This document shows positions 34,901-42,991 of a DNA stretch of 64,000 nt, in pieces (position 1 is the first letter of the stretch; the number at the start of each line of letters is the position of its first letter). This DNA is from an uncultured Clostridia bacterium (lineage in GTDB: Bacteria > Bacillota > Clostridia > Christensenellales > CAG-138), in contig CAMVNO010000007.1 in NCBI GenBank assembly GCA_947168855.1, positions 62,001 through 126,000 of the forward strand, given 5' to 3'. The position numbers and the translations under genes are program-made. The notes under the pieces were generated by a model. That model worked only from the letters and a program-made list of their open reading frames with translations. It made no database searches and was not told the origin of the DNA.

Positions 34901-36740
34901 GCGATTCGAGATAGATCTCGTCGTATTCGTCCGCGTTCTTGTCCGGAAGGATCAGTTCCGCGAGCCGATTCTCCGCGAGATTCACCCGCTTGAGATTCGA
35001 ATAAGCGGACAGATCGAGACGGTGCAGTCTGCAGCCGTTCCATTCGCCGTTGCCGAGCACCGCCTCGAGATTCGGATGGACGCCGAGCGTCAGCGTCTCA
35101 AGATCTCCGCAGCCGCCGAATTCCACTTCGCGAAGCGCCGGAAGCATGCTGACATCCAGCTCGGTGATGTTGAGATATTTGCATGCGATCTTTTCCAATG
35201 CGGTATTGGACGCGTAGATCCAGTCTCCGTTCGAATCCTTCAGCGTCAGCGGCGTCGCGTCGACGACGAGCATGCGAAGGTGCGTATTGCCCGCAATGTT
35301 CAGAGACGTCAGACCCGAGCAGTTCAGAACCTCCAGCTCCTCCAGGTTCGTATTTGCCGAAAAATCGAGTTCGGTGATATTGTGGTTCGAATGGCAGATG
35401 AGCGTTTTCAGCGCGGTATTCTGCGAAAGCTCCGCAGACAGAGCGTTCGTAAGCTCGTTGTCCTGGCAGTTCAGCCGTTCGAGGTTCTGGAAATACCCGA
35501 TGCCCTTGAGAGACGTCAATCCCTCATAACCGCAGTCAAGCTCGGTCACGGCGCTCGAAATCGTATAGACGCCGTTTCCGCTGTCATTGACGATACCTTT
35601 GTTCAACAGCCAGTTAAAGAAACCGGGATCGAAATCGTCCGGATCTACCGTCACCGCAACGCCGAGCGTCACGGTCACCTGCATCGGGAAGGCTGCATTG
35701 CCCGTATCATATGTATAGTCGAGCTGATTCGGAATTCCGGATCCGTTATATGTCGCAACGCCGGTGCCGGTATCCAGCGTCCAGTCCGCGCTGTTGATCG
35801 TCACCTTGCTTGCGTCGGCAACGCCGATCGACGTCAGATCGAAGAGATAGTGTCCGCTGTCTTCGGTCATCAAGCCGTCCGCGGTCTGATTCAGTTCGGC
35901 GCCCCACAGATTCGGACATGCGGACAGGTCGAGCGCGGCAATGTGATTTTTGTCGATATACAGTTCTTCCAGTGCCGGTACGATCGACACATCCAGCTCT
36001 GTCAGATTGTTGTCGTTGGCGTGGATGCGCGTCAGGTTTAACAAGCCCGAAACGTTCAGCCTTGACAGATTGCAGTTGTCGCAGCGGAGGTCATGCAGGT
36101 TGTTCCACGGTGTGAAATCGAGGCTCTCGAAATCGATGTACGCGCAGTCGAGTGTTTCAAGATCAAGTCCATACAAAAACGACAGGTCCGAAAATCCCGA
36201 TGCGTCGACCTTGACGACACGAAGACGGCTGTTCATCGGGATTAGAATACGGGTTCCGTCAATCTGGCTGTTCCAGCATTCAAGTTCTTCGAGGTTCTCA
36301 TGGATCTGGATCGTCCCCGAAAGCGGATTGCTGTGACAATCGAGCTTCTTCAGCGAAGGCATCGCCGACACGTCGATGTCCATAAGCTGATTGTCCTGGC
36401 AGTTCAGGGTTTCGAGGCTTGTAAACAGCTCAATGCCCTGCAGATTCTCAATATTGCAGAAGCCGCAATCATCGATGACCTTGATGTCTGCGATCTCCGC
36501 CGGCGTAAAGTACGACGGATCGACATGCGACAGATTGTTTTGCACATAATTCCGGAAGTTGTCGTCCGGGAAATTCGTGCTGTCGATCGAAACGTTTCCG
36601 GCGCGAAGCCCCTCCGCCGGTTCAAGGCTTTCCGCCGGCTCGGGATTCTCCGCCGCGGGATCTTCCTCCGCGAAGGAAGCGGGCAGCAGTACAAGGGTCA
36701 TCATCAGGCTCAGAAGAAGAGCGATCAACCGTTTGCGCAT
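31920..36740 (-). CDS. Very large leucine-rich-repeat surface protein
   Basis: 1606 residues. A Sec signal peptide (RLIALLLSLMMTLVLLPASF) precedes an acidic linker and four LRR modules beginning at about residues 53, 367, 700 and 973. Modules open with a NFPDxxFRxx(V/L) motif, continue with roughly 21-residue SDS22/internalin-like repeats (LELNxSGCxNLxxLDVSxN pattern) and end with an FDL...VTF...ELxYxxxTG block. Residues about 1303-1606 form a non-LRR C-terminal domain. No LPxTG or TM anchor is visible. It is probably secreted or wall-bound, for adhesion or ligand binding. An LRR-bearing regulator lies upstream. Confidence 0.88.
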   Translation of the reverse strand: MRKRLIALLLSLMMTLVLLPASFAEEDPAAENPEPAESLEPAEGLRAGNVSIDSTNFPDDNFRNYVQNNLSHVDPSYFTPAEIADIKVIDDCGFCNIENLQGIELFTSLETLNCQDNQLMDIDVSAMPSLKKLDCHSNPLSGTIQIHENLEELECWNSQIDGTRILIPMNSRLRVVKVDASGFSDLSFLYGLDLETLDCAYIDFESLDFTPWNNLHDLRCDNCNLSRLNVSGLLNLTRIHANDNNLTELDVSIVPALEELYIDKNHIAALDLSACPNLWGAELNQTADGLMTEDSGHYLFDLTSIGVADASKVTINSADWTLDTGTGVATYNGSGIPNQLDYTYDTGNAAFPMQVTVTLGVAVTVDPDDFDPGFFNWLLNKGIVNDSGNGVYTISSAVTELDCGYEGLTSLKGIGYFQNLERLNCQDNELTNALSAELSQNTALKTLICHSNHNITELDFSANTNLEELEVLNCSGLTSLNIAGNTHLRMLVVDATPLTLKDSNGDWIYASNTALEKIACKYLNITELDVSMLPALREVEFGGCGDLETLTLGVHPNLEAVLGNGEWNGCRLHRLDLSAYSNLKRVNLAENRLAELILPDKNADEYDEIYLESQRKIVGNYHATAEADGTYTFDLGLLGVTEFACVTPTNASWKDPQAGIVEFASKPSELTYTYQPANSAGNYPSFNVTVYLGDALAINQTNFPDENLRNALREHSAAIEDGALINAEDVTELDLWARDITDMTGIALFPNLEVLNVSNNRFSQLDVSHNSKLKELRCSECKLEQLTIGASTNPDLEILEVRENLLTELNVAGMTKLAELNVERNRLQALALNGCSSLRQLQCGDNLIKVLDLSDAVITDLGVGPNPVTVILFKDGLSRDGKDVYTDQISGYSAEFNNGTYTFDLSTLIPLQYMGRINLENTTASLDPATGVVTFPDGKPDELCYTVNTGMDENGDPYPMFTQTILFGTDIELNSTNFPDPVFLDYLINHSGNATEKNGKYYISDSLQLIDCNEYGINSLEGIELFPRLMRIYANRNNLTAVDFSGNLNLENFEVSYNQLTSIDVSMLQNLGSIWISDNYLTSIDISHNENLWGLCVSNNPIDSLDLSHNENLTNLVCANIHTLTKLDLSHNPRLESLDPNDTMIERLDLSANEELEYVQLYQMPALTELKLPQEGKFILFMMEGTPIQSLDLSAYGDTLRMVHVKWNRLGELLLPTLPAGEDYWELDFDEQNAIEGLGLTRTQDGKYAFDLTQVVAKENLSRVSGLTFDADGVVTLDEIPYELTYQFDVGYNSETLEVHLVGFEVVPAFKTKSLVLSGLIGVNFYMDLSCLSDEEKADSYMEFTVNGRTERADFDPDFTSENSSVCYGFTCHIASVEMADEITAAFHYGDGKTVGTTYTAQAYIQDALESQDYPQDAKALVKATADYGHYVQAYLKEVKNWPDDEHVTIKAASEIGEAEIAAAVAGTADYTVTANVPEGAFVRSLGYSLMMDDMVTLILTVRTESGHALSSAKIGEETLPIEGGAGGRYRVRIENIMAHQLGNRYTIVLNAGGENAEITVSPMSYVKTLLTAPAYENNLTAKQAAAAIYQYYMAAIEYIADKKAQ

Positions 36741-36810
36741 GGTATACCTCCAAAGACAGTGATTATAGAACGAAGGATCGCCGTCGGACAGCGATCGATC
36801 GGAAAAGCCG

Positions 36811-38301
36811 TTACGGCGTATCGAGGATCACGCGGACCTCAAAGCCGATGTGCCGGAATCCCGTGTCGAACACATACACGAGCTCCCGCGGAACAGCGGC
36901 AAACGTGACCGTGCCGTTCTCGTCCGGCTGCGACGCTTCCCGCGTGCGGACCGTGACGCGGTCGAGATGTTCCGGCGAAACGAACGCGGAAAGATCGAAC
37001 CGATACCCTCCGTTTCCGTCCGACTCCGCCTTGTACGGACCGATCATAACGGTTTCGGCGATCCGGAACCGGTCCGCGTCCGCCGCGTTGATCGGCATGC
37101 TCTGCGCAAGCGTCAGTTCGGTGATCGGATTGTCGTCGCAGATGCAGTATGTCAGCTTCGTATACGCGGACAGATCGAGCTTTGTGAGCCGGTTCTTGTC
37201 GCACAGAAGGATCTCGATCGGCATGTCCGCAGGCAGCTTCAGCGTTTCAAGCCGGTTGTTGCCACACGAAAGCAGGACAAGTCCCGTAAGGTTGCTGACG
37301 TCGAGCGACGTCAGCTGATTGAACGCGCAGTACAGGACCGTGATGTCCGGATTGCCGGAAAGATCCAGCTCGATGAGACCGCCGTAGTCGCAGTTCAGAT
37401 AGGTCAGCTTCGGATTGTTCGAGACGTCCAGCTTGGTAAACCCTGCCTGCCACGCATCCAGCTTTTCCAGCGCCGGATTGTTTGTCACGTCGATGCTGCC
37501 GATCGGATTGCAGTAGCACTGCAGATCGACAAGCGCCGGGTTCTGCGTGACGTCCAGCCCTTCGATCGCGTTGTCGTTGCATTTCAAAACCCGCAGATCC
37601 GGATTGCCCGTGACGTCCAGCGCTGTCAGCCGGTTTTCCGAACAATCCAGCGAAACGAGCGCGCGATTCCGGGACAGGTCGATCGTTTCGATCGCGTTTT
37701 CGCTGCAGTTCAGCTCCTCAAGGTTTTCAAACAGTCCGATTCCGGTCAGATCGGCGACCTCGGCACGCGAGCAGTCCAGCGTCTTAACCGCAAGCAGCTC
37801 TTCCTCCGTCAGATAGCCTTTGTGCCGGTGCGGGATCTGCCGTTCGATCAGCGTGCGCAACGATTCGTCCGGGAAGCTCTGCGCATCGACGGCGGTCCAC
37901 GTCCTGCGGGAGCTGCGAACGGCAAGGAATACGATCAGCGCCGCCGCAAGCAGCGCAACTGCCGTAGCGATCCCGATGATCCGGATGTTCCGACGCTTGG
38001 TCGGCTTCTCGACCGCCGGCGCGATCGCCGGTTCTTCCTGCACCGTTTCCGCTTCGGGTCTTTGCGGCGTGCTTTTTGCAGCGTCCGGCAGCGGTCCGCC
38101 CCGGAGAAACTCTGTCGCCGATATCTCAAAAATCGCGCAAAGCTCCAGAACCTGATCGTAATCGGGCAGGGTTTGCCCGTTCTCCCATCGGGAGATCGAT
38201 TTATTGGAAACATTCAGACGCTCAGCGAGCTCTGCCTGCGTAAGGTCCCTTTCCTTTCGGAGAGACGCCATGAAGGCGCCGATCTGGTTCTTATCTGCCA
38301 T
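36811..38301 (-). CDS. Membrane-tethered XRE-HTH regulator with extracellular LRR domain
   Basis: 496 residues. Residues about 8-61 are an XRE HTH (SLRKERDLTQAELAERLNVS then NKSISRWENGQTLPDY). After a Pro/Glu-rich linker, residues 106-128 form one TM helix (IRIIGIATAVALLAAALIVF). The rest should be outside the cell: FPDESLRTLI, LRRs such as LDCSENRLTALDVTGNPDLR, and a terminal FDL...ELVYVFDTG block, the same module as in the protein at 31920. It thus joins DNA binding inside to a LRR sensor outside. It starts 70 bp upstream of the LRR protein gene; own -10 TATAAT is at 38326-38331. Confidence 0.88.
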   Translation of the reverse strand: MADKNQIGAFMASLRKERDLTQAELAERLNVSNKSISRWENGQTLPDYDQVLELCAIFEISATEFLRGGPLPDAAKSTPQRPEAETVQEEPAIAPAVEKPTKRRNIRIIGIATAVALLAAALIVFLAVRSSRRTWTAVDAQSFPDESLRTLIERQIPHRHKGYLTEEELLAVKTLDCSRAEVADLTGIGLFENLEELNCSENAIETIDLSRNRALVSLDCSENRLTALDVTGNPDLRVLKCNDNAIEGLDVTQNPALVDLQCYCNPIGSIDVTNNPALEKLDAWQAGFTKLDVSNNPKLTYLNCDYGGLIELDLSGNPDITVLYCAFNQLTSLDVSNLTGLVLLSCGNNRLETLKLPADMPIEILLCDKNRLTKLDLSAYTKLTYCICDDNPITELTLAQSMPINAADADRFRIAETVMIGPYKAESDGNGGYRFDLSAFVSPEHLDRVTVRTREASQPDENGTVTFAAVPRELVYVFDTGFRHIGFEVRVILDTP

Positions 38302-38429
38302 CTGTACATACCTCGTCTATTATTGATTATATCAGCTTTTTTTACATTGAAAAGGACAGATTATGAGAATTCTTTTTTCTCAAACCGGTGGACAGTTCCC
38401 GAGAATTGTCAAAAACATGCCGGAACAGA

Positions 38430-38459
38430 GAACAAAACACCGGGAAAAACCTCCCGATG
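38430..38459 (-). terminator. Terminator of trxB
   Basis: Minus strand stem CATCGGGA/TCCCGGTG (one G-T pair) followed by TTTTGTTCT. Confidence 0.6.
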
Positions 38460-38477
38460 CTTTGAGAACTGCTTATT

Positions 38478-39395
38478 TTATTTCCGCTCGTTGATGTACC
38501 GGCAGGCGGCAAGCGCGGCGGTCGCGCCGTCCGCGACGGCGGTGGTGAGCTGCCGCACGAACTTACTGCGGCAGTCGCCCGCAACGTAAACGCCCGGCGT
38601 CTCCGTGAGACACTGTTCGTCAGTGTCGAAATAGCCGTAGGAATTGAGCTTTGCAAGGTCCTTGAACGGCTCGTTTTCGGGGATCAGCCCGATCGCGACG
38701 AACAGTCCGTCGCATGCGATCTCGCGCTTCTGCCCCGTCGTGCGGTTTTCGACCTCGACGCCCGCAAGCGCTTCGCCGTTTTTCAAAAGCCGGTTGATCT
38801 TCAGGTTCGTCAGCACGCGGACGTTTTTGCGCGATTCCAAAACCTGCCTGAGCCGCATCTCGCCGGTGAGCGCGGGCAGGTCCTGCAGAATGATGACCTC
38901 CTTGCACTTTTCGGCAAGCAGGATCGCCTCCTGCAGCGCGGAGTTGCCGCCGCCCGCGACGCAGACGGTCCGATCCGTATAGAAATCGCCGTCGCAGACC
39001 GCGCAGAACGAGATGCCCTCGCCGACAAGCTCGTTTTCGCCTTCAAGTCCCAGCATGCGGTGCTTGACGCCGGTTGCGATGACCACGGTCAGCGCCTCAA
39101 AGCGGCTGCCCTCTTCGGTTTCGACGATCTTGAGATCGCCTTCGGTCCTGACGGAAATCGCGCGCTCGAGCTCAATATCCGCGCCCTGATGCAGGATCTG
39201 CTCGAGGAAGCGGTCCGCGAACTCGTTGCCGCTCATCTGGATCGTGCCGGGATAGTTTTCGACCTTCGGGGAATGCGTGATCTGTCCGCCGAAGCCGTGC
39301 TTTTCGAGCACCAGCACCGTTTTGCCGTTCCGGAGCGCGTAGAGCGCCGCCGTCATGCCGGCGGGTCCGCCGCCGATCACGATCATATCGTACAT
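38478..39395 (-). CDS. trxB: Thioredoxin reductase
   Basis: 305 residues. MIVIGGGPAGMTAALYALRN is the FAD site, CAVCDG (Cys131 and Cys134) is the redox-active disulfide, AGGGNSALQEAI is the NADPH site, and GVYVAGDCRSKFVRQLTTAV is the C-terminal FAD motif. It passes electrons from NADPH to thioredoxin. GGAGG lies 7 bases upstream of the chosen ATG. It is the next gene downstream of nrdD, whose product carries its own thioredoxin domain, so that domain is a likely partner. Confidence 0.95.
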   Translation of the reverse strand: MYDMIVIGGGPAGMTAALYALRNGKTVLVLEKHGFGGQITHSPKVENYPGTIQMSGNEFADRFLEQILHQGADIELERAISVRTEGDLKIVETEEGSRFEALTVVIATGVKHRMLGLEGENELVGEGISFCAVCDGDFYTDRTVCVAGGGNSALQEAILLAEKCKEVIILQDLPALTGEMRLRQVLESRKNVRVLTNLKINRLLKNGEALAGVEVENRTTGQKREIACDGLFVAIGLIPENEPFKDLAKLNSYGYFDTDEQCLTETPGVYVAGDCRSKFVRQLTTAVADGATAALAACRYINERK

Positions 39396-39415
39396 GGATA
39401 ATACCTCCTGAAAAT

Positions 39416-39490
39416 ACATATCCGTAAGGACAATTCATGCGCGAAGCGCAGTTCCTTGATCCGCGAAAAGCGTTCCGCTTTTCTGCGTGT
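39416..39490. repeat. Short hairpin array with AATTCAT spacer
   Basis: TCC-GTAA-GGA, spacer CAATTCAT, GCGC-GAA-GCGC, then GTTCCTTGATC and CGC(G)AAAAGCG-TT-CCGCTTTT. The spacer matches that of the 30.4-kb array. The flank also has CGGGCGGATGATATCCGCCC (39537-39556). Confidence 0.55.
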
Positions 39491-39596
39491 CCCCTCATCA
39501 CCGCCTATGGGAGAAGCCTCTTTTTCTCCGGATCGGCGGGCGGATGATATCCGCCCCTACGGACCGCTGTCGCGAGATCGTCTTCTTTCCGAAAAC

Positions 39597-39624
39597 GATT
39601 CTCCGCAGGATCCTGCGGAGAATC
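39597..39624. terminator. Perfect 28-base palindrome after nrdD
   Basis: Arms GATTCTCCGCAG and CTGCGGAGAATC around GATC, followed on the minus strand by GTTTTC. It can act as the nrdD terminator. A relative, GATTCTCC-GGA-GGAGAATC, is in the 24.7-kb array. Confidence 0.6.
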
Positions 39625-39646
39625 AGATCGTGCGATGCGGGATCGC

Positions 39647-42061
39647 TTATTTGTGCATGAGCCAGCCCTTGATGTCGCTGACGCCGCGATAGCGTTCGAT
39701 GCCGTCCTCCTTGATGAGCACGAGCGTCGGCGCCTGCTTGACGCCGTACTGTTCGACGAGCGCCTTCTCCTCGTTCGCGTTCAGCGCGGTGAAGGGAATG
39801 CCCGCCTTTTCGAGCAGCATCGTGGCGACCTTGCAGTTCGGGCAGGTCGGCGTCTTGAAGAGCAGGATCTTCGGATCCGCCGCCGTCTCAGGCACGACCG
39901 GCGCGCAGCACGGCGCTTCCTGCACCGCTTCCGCAGCGGCTTCGGCAACCGTGTCGTCGGGCGCGGGGTTCGGTCCCTGGTGCGTGAGGTGCGAACGGCC
40001 GATGTTGTAGACCTTGCGATCCTTGAATTCCTGCGCCTTGCCGTCGTTCCAGTTCTGGACCGGACGGTAGTAGCCGGTGATACGGGAGTAGACCTCGGTC
40101 TTCTGTCCGCAGATCGGGCAGGTGAAATGCTCGCCCGTGATGTAGCCGTGGTCCTTGCAGACCGAGTAGGTCGGCGACATCGTGTAGTACGGCAGCTTGT
40201 AGTTCTCCGCGATCTTGCGGACGAGGTTCGCCGCCGCCTTCCAGTCGGGCAGCTTCTCGCCGAGGAACGCGTGGAACACGGTGCCGGAGGTGTAGAGCGT
40301 CTGCAGATCGTCCTGGATGTCGAGCGCCGAGAAGATGTCCTCGGTGTAGCCGACCGGCAGATGCGACGAGTTGGTGTAGTACGGCGTGCCGTTCATGTTC
40401 GCGGTGATGATATCCGGGTACTTTGCCTTGTCGTGCTTGGCGAAGCGGTACGTCGTGGACTCCGCGGGGGTCGCTTCGAGGTTGTAGAGATCGCCGTATT
40501 TCTCCTGATAGTCGGAGAGGCGCTCGCGCATGTGGTTCAGAACCTCGCGGGTAAACTTCTGCGTTTCGGGATGCGTGAGGTCCTTTCTGAGCCACTTGGC
40601 GTTCAGACCGACCTCGTTCATGCCGATCAGACCGATCGTTGAGAAGTGGTTGTTGAACGTGCCGAGGTAGCGCTTGGTATACGGATACAGACCCGCCTCG
40701 AGGAGCTTTGTGATGACGGTACGCTTGGTCTTCAGAGACCGCGCCGCGATATCCATCATCTTGTCGAGCTCGGCGTAGAATTCCTTCTCGTTCTCGGCAA
40801 GGTACGCGATGCGCGGCATGTTGATCGTGACCACGCCGACGGAGCCCGTCGATTCGCCCGAGCCGAAGAAGCCGCCGGACTTTTTGCGAAGCTCGCGAAG
40901 GTCAAGGCGCAGACGGCAGCACATCGAACGCACGTCGCTCGGCTCCATGTCCGAGTTGATGTAGTTCGAGAAATACGGCGTGCCATACTTTGCGGTCATC
41001 TCGAAGAGCAGCTTGTTGTTCTCGGTCTCGGACCAGTCGAAATCGCGCGTGATCGAGTACGTCGGGATCGGATACTGGAAGCCGCGGCCGTTGGCGTCGC
41101 CCTCGATCATGACCTCGATGAACGCCTTGTTGACCATGTCCATTTCCTTCTTGCAGTCGCCGTAGGTGAAATCCATCTCCTTGCCGCCGACGATCGCCGG
41201 AAGGTTCTCAAGGTCCTTCGGCACGGTCCAGTCGAGGGTGATGTTGGAGAAAGGCGCCTGCGTGCCCCAGCGGGACGGCGTGTTGACGCCGTAGATGAAC
41301 GACTGCACGCACTGCTTGACTTCCTTCTGGGAGAGGTTATCGACCTTGACGAACGGCGCAAGGTACGTGTCGAACGACGAGAACGCCTGGGCGCCCGCCC
41401 ACTCGTTCTGCATGATGCCGAGGAAGTTGACCATCTGGTTGCACAGCGTGGAGAGATGGCTTGCCGGGGAGGACGTGATCTTGCCGGGAACGCCGCCGAG
41501 ACCCTCCTGAATGAGCTGCTTTAAGCTCCAGCCCGCGCAGTAACCGGTGAGCATAGAAAGGTCGTGCAGATGGATCGCCGCACTGCGGTGCGCCTCCGCG
41601 ATCTCGTTGTCGTAGATCTCGGTCAGCCAGTAGTTCGCCGTGATCGCGCCGGAGTTCGAGAGGATCAGACCGCCGACCGAGTACGTGACCGTCGAGTTCT
41701 CCTTGACGCGCCAGTCGTTGATCTTCAGATAGTTATCCACCAGATCCTTGTAGTTCAGCATCGTGGAGTTGATGTTGCGGATCTTCTCACGCTGCTTGCG
41801 GTACAGGATGTATGCCTTTGCGACGTCCGCGTAGCCGGATTCCGACAGCACCTTTTCGACGCTGTCCTGAATCTCTTCGACCGTGATCTTGTCGTCCTTG
41901 ATCTTGCCTTCAAAATCGCTCGTGACATGCAGCGCCAGAAGCTCGATCACACTCGGATGATACTGCTTCCCCGTCGCCTCGAACGCCTTTGTGATCGCCG
42001 CGGTGATCTTGCCGATCGAGAATTCCGCGAGCTTTCCGTCTCTTTTAATGACCTCGTACAT
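39647..42061 (-). CDS. nrdD: Anaerobic ribonucleoside-triphosphate reductase fused to a thioredoxin-like domain
   Basis: 804 residues. N-terminal ATP-cone (MYEVIKRDGKLAEFSIGKIT), class III catalytic barrel with MCCRLRLDLRELRKKSGGFF, a C-terminal zinc site (CPIC) and the glycyl-radical motif RITGYYRPVQNW with Gly663. After a linker containing CC, residues about 727-804 are a thioredoxin/glutaredoxin fold with CPNC at 740-743 and the cis-Pro of QAPTLVL. The fusion suggests that the reductase receives electrons from thiols, not formate. NrdR boxes and a promoter lie upstream. trxB is next downstream. Confidence 0.95.
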   Translation of the reverse strand: MYEVIKRDGKLAEFSIGKITAAITKAFEATGKQYHPSVIELLALHVTSDFEGKIKDDKITVEEIQDSVEKVLSESGYADVAKAYILYRKQREKIRNINSTMLNYKDLVDNYLKINDWRVKENSTVTYSVGGLILSNSGAITANYWLTEIYDNEIAEAHRSAAIHLHDLSMLTGYCAGWSLKQLIQEGLGGVPGKITSSPASHLSTLCNQMVNFLGIMQNEWAGAQAFSSFDTYLAPFVKVDNLSQKEVKQCVQSFIYGVNTPSRWGTQAPFSNITLDWTVPKDLENLPAIVGGKEMDFTYGDCKKEMDMVNKAFIEVMIEGDANGRGFQYPIPTYSITRDFDWSETENNKLLFEMTAKYGTPYFSNYINSDMEPSDVRSMCCRLRLDLRELRKKSGGFFGSGESTGSVGVVTINMPRIAYLAENEKEFYAELDKMMDIAARSLKTKRTVITKLLEAGLYPYTKRYLGTFNNHFSTIGLIGMNEVGLNAKWLRKDLTHPETQKFTREVLNHMRERLSDYQEKYGDLYNLEATPAESTTYRFAKHDKAKYPDIITANMNGTPYYTNSSHLPVGYTEDIFSALDIQDDLQTLYTSGTVFHAFLGEKLPDWKAAANLVRKIAENYKLPYYTMSPTYSVCKDHGYITGEHFTCPICGQKTEVYSRITGYYRPVQNWNDGKAQEFKDRKVYNIGRSHLTHQGPNPAPDDTVAEAAAEAVQEAPCCAPVVPETAADPKILLFKTPTCPNCKVATMLLEKAGIPFTALNANEEKALVEQYGVKQAPTLVLIKEDGIERYRGVSDIKGWLMHK

Positions 42062-42137
42062 AAGAAAATACCCCCGCTGGTAAAGTGTGTAATCCTTTTG
42101 GGACCGCGGCGTTTCTGCCGCGATTCCGAGCAGTGCC

Positions 42138-42167
42138 ACTTTACCATATGTGGGGGTTCGGTGTCAA
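42138..42167 (-). promoter_or_regulatory. Promoter of nrdD
   Basis: Minus strand: consensus TTGACA (42162-42167), 18-bp spacer, TAAAGT (42138-42143). The -35 is embedded in the first NrdR box. Confidence 0.65.
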
Positions 42168-42177
42168 TATGTAGTGG
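42162..42177. promoter_or_regulatory. NrdR box 1
   Basis: Core CAATATGTAGTG fits 11 of 12 core positions of the NrdR consensus (aca)CwATATATwGTG(t). It overlaps the nrdD -35. Confidence 0.7.
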
Positions 42178-42193
42178 TGATTGTTAACAAATC

Positions 42194-42209
42194 ATACAAT
42201 ATCTTGTAT
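42194..42209. promoter_or_regulatory. NrdR box 2
   Basis: ATACAATATCTTGTAT fits 13 of 16 consensus positions and is nearly palindromic. Its centre is 32 bp from box 1, about three helical turns, which is the known spacing of paired NrdR boxes. Confidence 0.75.
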
Positions 42210-42267
42210 TTATGCGTTGCATATGCAAAACGGCATATGCGGCGGACGAATCGACGAAAAACGCAGA

Positions 42268-42957
42268 CTATATGCCCCTCAACGCCGTGTTCGGTACGGT
42301 TTTTCGGACAGCAGCGGCATACAGCTCCATGCATTCTTTTGTGGGCGCGTGGAAGTTCTCATACACCACCGTATCGCGGTCGGTGAACGCCTGCAGGTAG
42401 TATGCCTTCGCGCCCGCAATCCACTCGGAAATCGCCGTAAAATCGGACATGTCGTGCAATTCATCGACGACGGTCGTGCGGAATTCGTAGTCGATTTTGC
42501 TGTTCAGAAGGATGGAAATGCTCTCGGAAATCGGCGCAAGGTCGATTTTTTCCAAACCGCATATATGCGCATAATGATGCGGTCCGCCCTTGACGTCCAT
42601 TGCGACGTAGTCTAAAAGCCCCTCGTCAAGCATCGCTTTGAGCCGGTCCGGATGCATGCCGTTGGTGTCGAGCTTCACGGGATAGCCCATCGCGCGGATC
42701 TTCCGGATGAGGTCGGGCAGGTCTTTGCGAAGCGTCGGCTCGCCGCCCGTGAACGCAACGCCGTCCAGAAGCCCTTTGCGCTTTTCGAGGAACGCGAGCA
42801 GTTCCGCGTCGTCCATGACCGGCTTTGCGGTGCCGTCGATCAGCTCGGCGTTGTGACAGAACGGGCAGCGGAGATCGCACCCGCCCAGAAACACCGTGCA
42901 TGCCACGCGTCCCGGAAAGTCCAGAAGCGTCATTTTCTGTAATCCGTGAATGTCCAT
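42268..42957 (-). CDS. nrdG: Anaerobic ribonucleotide reductase activating protein
   Basis: 229 residues. Radical-SAM enzyme that puts the glycyl radical on NrdD. GGCDLRCPFCHN supplies the CxxxCxxC cluster ligands; VAFTGGEPTL is the SAM-binding GGE motif. The C-terminal region (EFRTTVVDELHDMSDF) matches the Clostridial NrdG/PFL-activase-like group. AAAGGA is 6 bases before the ATG at 42957; ATGs at 42963 and 42972 are alternatives. It lies upstream of nrdD, separated by the NrdR-controlled promoter. Confidence 0.93.
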   Translation of the reverse strand: MDIHGLQKMTLLDFPGRVACTVFLGGCDLRCPFCHNAELIDGTAKPVMDDAELLAFLEKRKGLLDGVAFTGGEPTLRKDLPDLIRKIRAMGYPVKLDTNGMHPDRLKAMLDEGLLDYVAMDVKGGPHHYAHICGLEKIDLAPISESISILLNSKIDYEFRTTVVDELHDMSDFTAISEWIAGAKAYYLQAFTDRDTVVYENFHAPTKECMELYAAAVRKTVPNTALRGI

Positions 42958-42991
42958 TTCCATTCCTTTCATGTGCGTAAGCGCAATTCAT

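Noticed and set aside
33771..36041. 756-residue plus-strand frame opposite the LRR gene
   Set aside because: Regular antisense of LRR codons; no start signals.
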